From Pseudisothecium myosuroides (taxonomy: Eukaryota > Streptophyta > Bryopsida > Hypnales > Lembophyllaceae): a stretch of DNA of 64,000 nucleotides. Both the position numbers and the translations under genes were made by a program. The stretch spans positions 31,289,288-31,353,287 of the forward strand of contig OX637288.1 in assembly GCA_951799445.1 (NCBI GenBank), read 5' to 3'. The notes below the pieces were generated by a model that saw nothing but the letters and a program-made list of their open reading frames with translations, made no database searches and was not told the origin of the DNA. Each line of letters opens with the position of its first letter. Position 1 is the stretch's first letter. Below, piece after piece: positions 62,872 to 64,000 of the stretch.

Positions 62872-64000
62872 GTTGTGGGAAAATGGATTGATTGCCTCAT
62901 ATTAGACAATATGACTATATCTACGTAAGACTTTGTTGATGCATGTTTTGGAAAGGAGTCTTAAATTTTTCCATCATTGACTATATTTGAATCTTTATTA
63001 TATATGTATATCTTTTAATTTTAATTTGATGAAGTAGAGGGAGTATTTCCAGCTATAGTGGATTGCAAATGTTGTTGTAATTTGACATTTTTATGCAATC
63101 ACAAATCTTGAAGCTCATACTAATTTTGGTTCAAGAAATTAAGGAACAATTTTTCGTAGTAATTTGTACACCAATTTTAATTTATTGAGCAGTCTATACT
63201 CCATTCTATATTTAAAAAAGTGATAGAATTCTAAATCAAATGACTGAATCTCTACATTTTTATTTTTGATGTAGTCTCAATTCTCAAAAATAGTTTAGAA
63301 ATTGTTTGTTTTGATCTTTTTATTTTATATACTTCATTCTCGGGGGGTGCACTCCCATTTATTTAGTTGGAGACATTCGATCAAATGAAGGGTGGTTTAA
63401 TTAGGGTGGTCCTAAATTTTAGACATGACTTCAAAATAAAGTAGCATCATCATAATGCATTGAAGGTCTTTATAAATAACAAAGGGTAGGAGAAAATAGT
63501 GATTTTTAGATTTTTTTTAGTTCTACAATAGCCTTGCCAAAAAAAAAAAATCTAAAGTTCAATACAATACTATAGAGTATAACTTTATATGGAGTGTAAC
63601 TAATCCAGGCCGGGTATCCAATGTCTAGTGTATTATTTGCTAATGACAGTGTAGATTTGGTAGTTGAAGGTTCCTGGGATGGAAAACTTCTGCACTGAAA
63701 ATTACTTTTGCTTTGAATGTTTGGATCATTGAAACCAATTTGTGCTTTCCGAAGTAGTTTTGTTAAAATTATTTGAAGTTTTACAATTTCAATCTTATAT
63801 TCTATTCAAGCATGCAAAAGGCACTCGAGGGGGGGGGTCGCACCCCTAAAATTTTAGTAACCACGTGCGATAATAGGGTATTTAATGAGGGGTATTTATC
63901 TCCTTTCCATCTTTTTTTTCTCCCTATTGGTAGATAAAAATCTATCAGCATGTATTTATGAGCACCCTATGTATTTTTGTAAATAGGTGGAGAGTCTATT
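62872..64000. other. AT-rich intergenic to window end
   Basis: Only a weak Stowaway-like string (agagggagtatt, about 63036) and short homopolymers (for example G9 near 63830) were noted. No coding frame was seen. Confidence 0.4.

Noticed and set aside
63034..63048. Possible Stowaway right end (agagggagta)
   Set aside because: No matching left end or TA-bounded partner was found; it is too short to support.
1..64000. CRISPR arrays, rRNA and tRNA genes
   Set aside because: No regularly spaced identical repeats with unique spacers and no convincing tRNA B-box context or rRNA core sequence were seen on either strand.

Overview
This window looks like nuclear DNA of a land plant. Two long spliced plant genes can be followed exon by exon on the minus strand. 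They sit in very AT-rich DNA packed with small non-coding DNA transposons (MITEs). Protein-level similarity to plant families, GT-AG introns of about 70-1500 bp, and a decayed leucine-rich-repeat fragment of a style I associate with mosses and other non-seed plants all fit; the exact lineage is not certain. I saw no bacterial features, rRNA, tRNA or CRISPR.

Layout. 1-3.9 kb: repeats and AT-rich flank. 3.9-11.3 kb (minus): a complete 13-exon carotenoid cleavage dioxygenase, CCD1-like, 606 aa, with an N-terminal extension that resembles a plastid transit peptide. 11.3-33.5 kb: almost entirely mobile-element DNA, much of it nested. 33.6-37.1 kb: a decayed coding stretch, a 213-aa helical ORF of unknown function, and degenerate duplications behind it. 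38.2-38.7 kb (plus): a small two-exon gene for a membrane-anchored helical protein. 40.3-48.4 kb (minus): a complete 24-exon mannosyl-oligosaccharide glucosidase (GCS1, GH63), 870 aa. 48.6-61 kb: more transposon DNA, including a 2.3-kb CACTA-like element. 61.8-62.3 kb: a broken LRR fragment. 62.5-62.9 kb: a TTA-flanked MITE, then AT-rich sequence to the end.

The two housekeeping-type genes are functionally unrelated: apocarotenoid formation, and ER N-glycan trimming. The most distinctive content is the transposon archaeology. There is a ~930-bp family with CCCCTAAAGG ends that always sits between TTAA duplications. There is also a ~1.8-kb element with 8-10-bp target duplications that carries a relative of that TTAA family at the same internal position in two separate copies, which suggests the pair was mobilised as one unit. 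Several other insertions can be dated relative to each other by nesting. All exon models were read by hand and need transcript confirmation.
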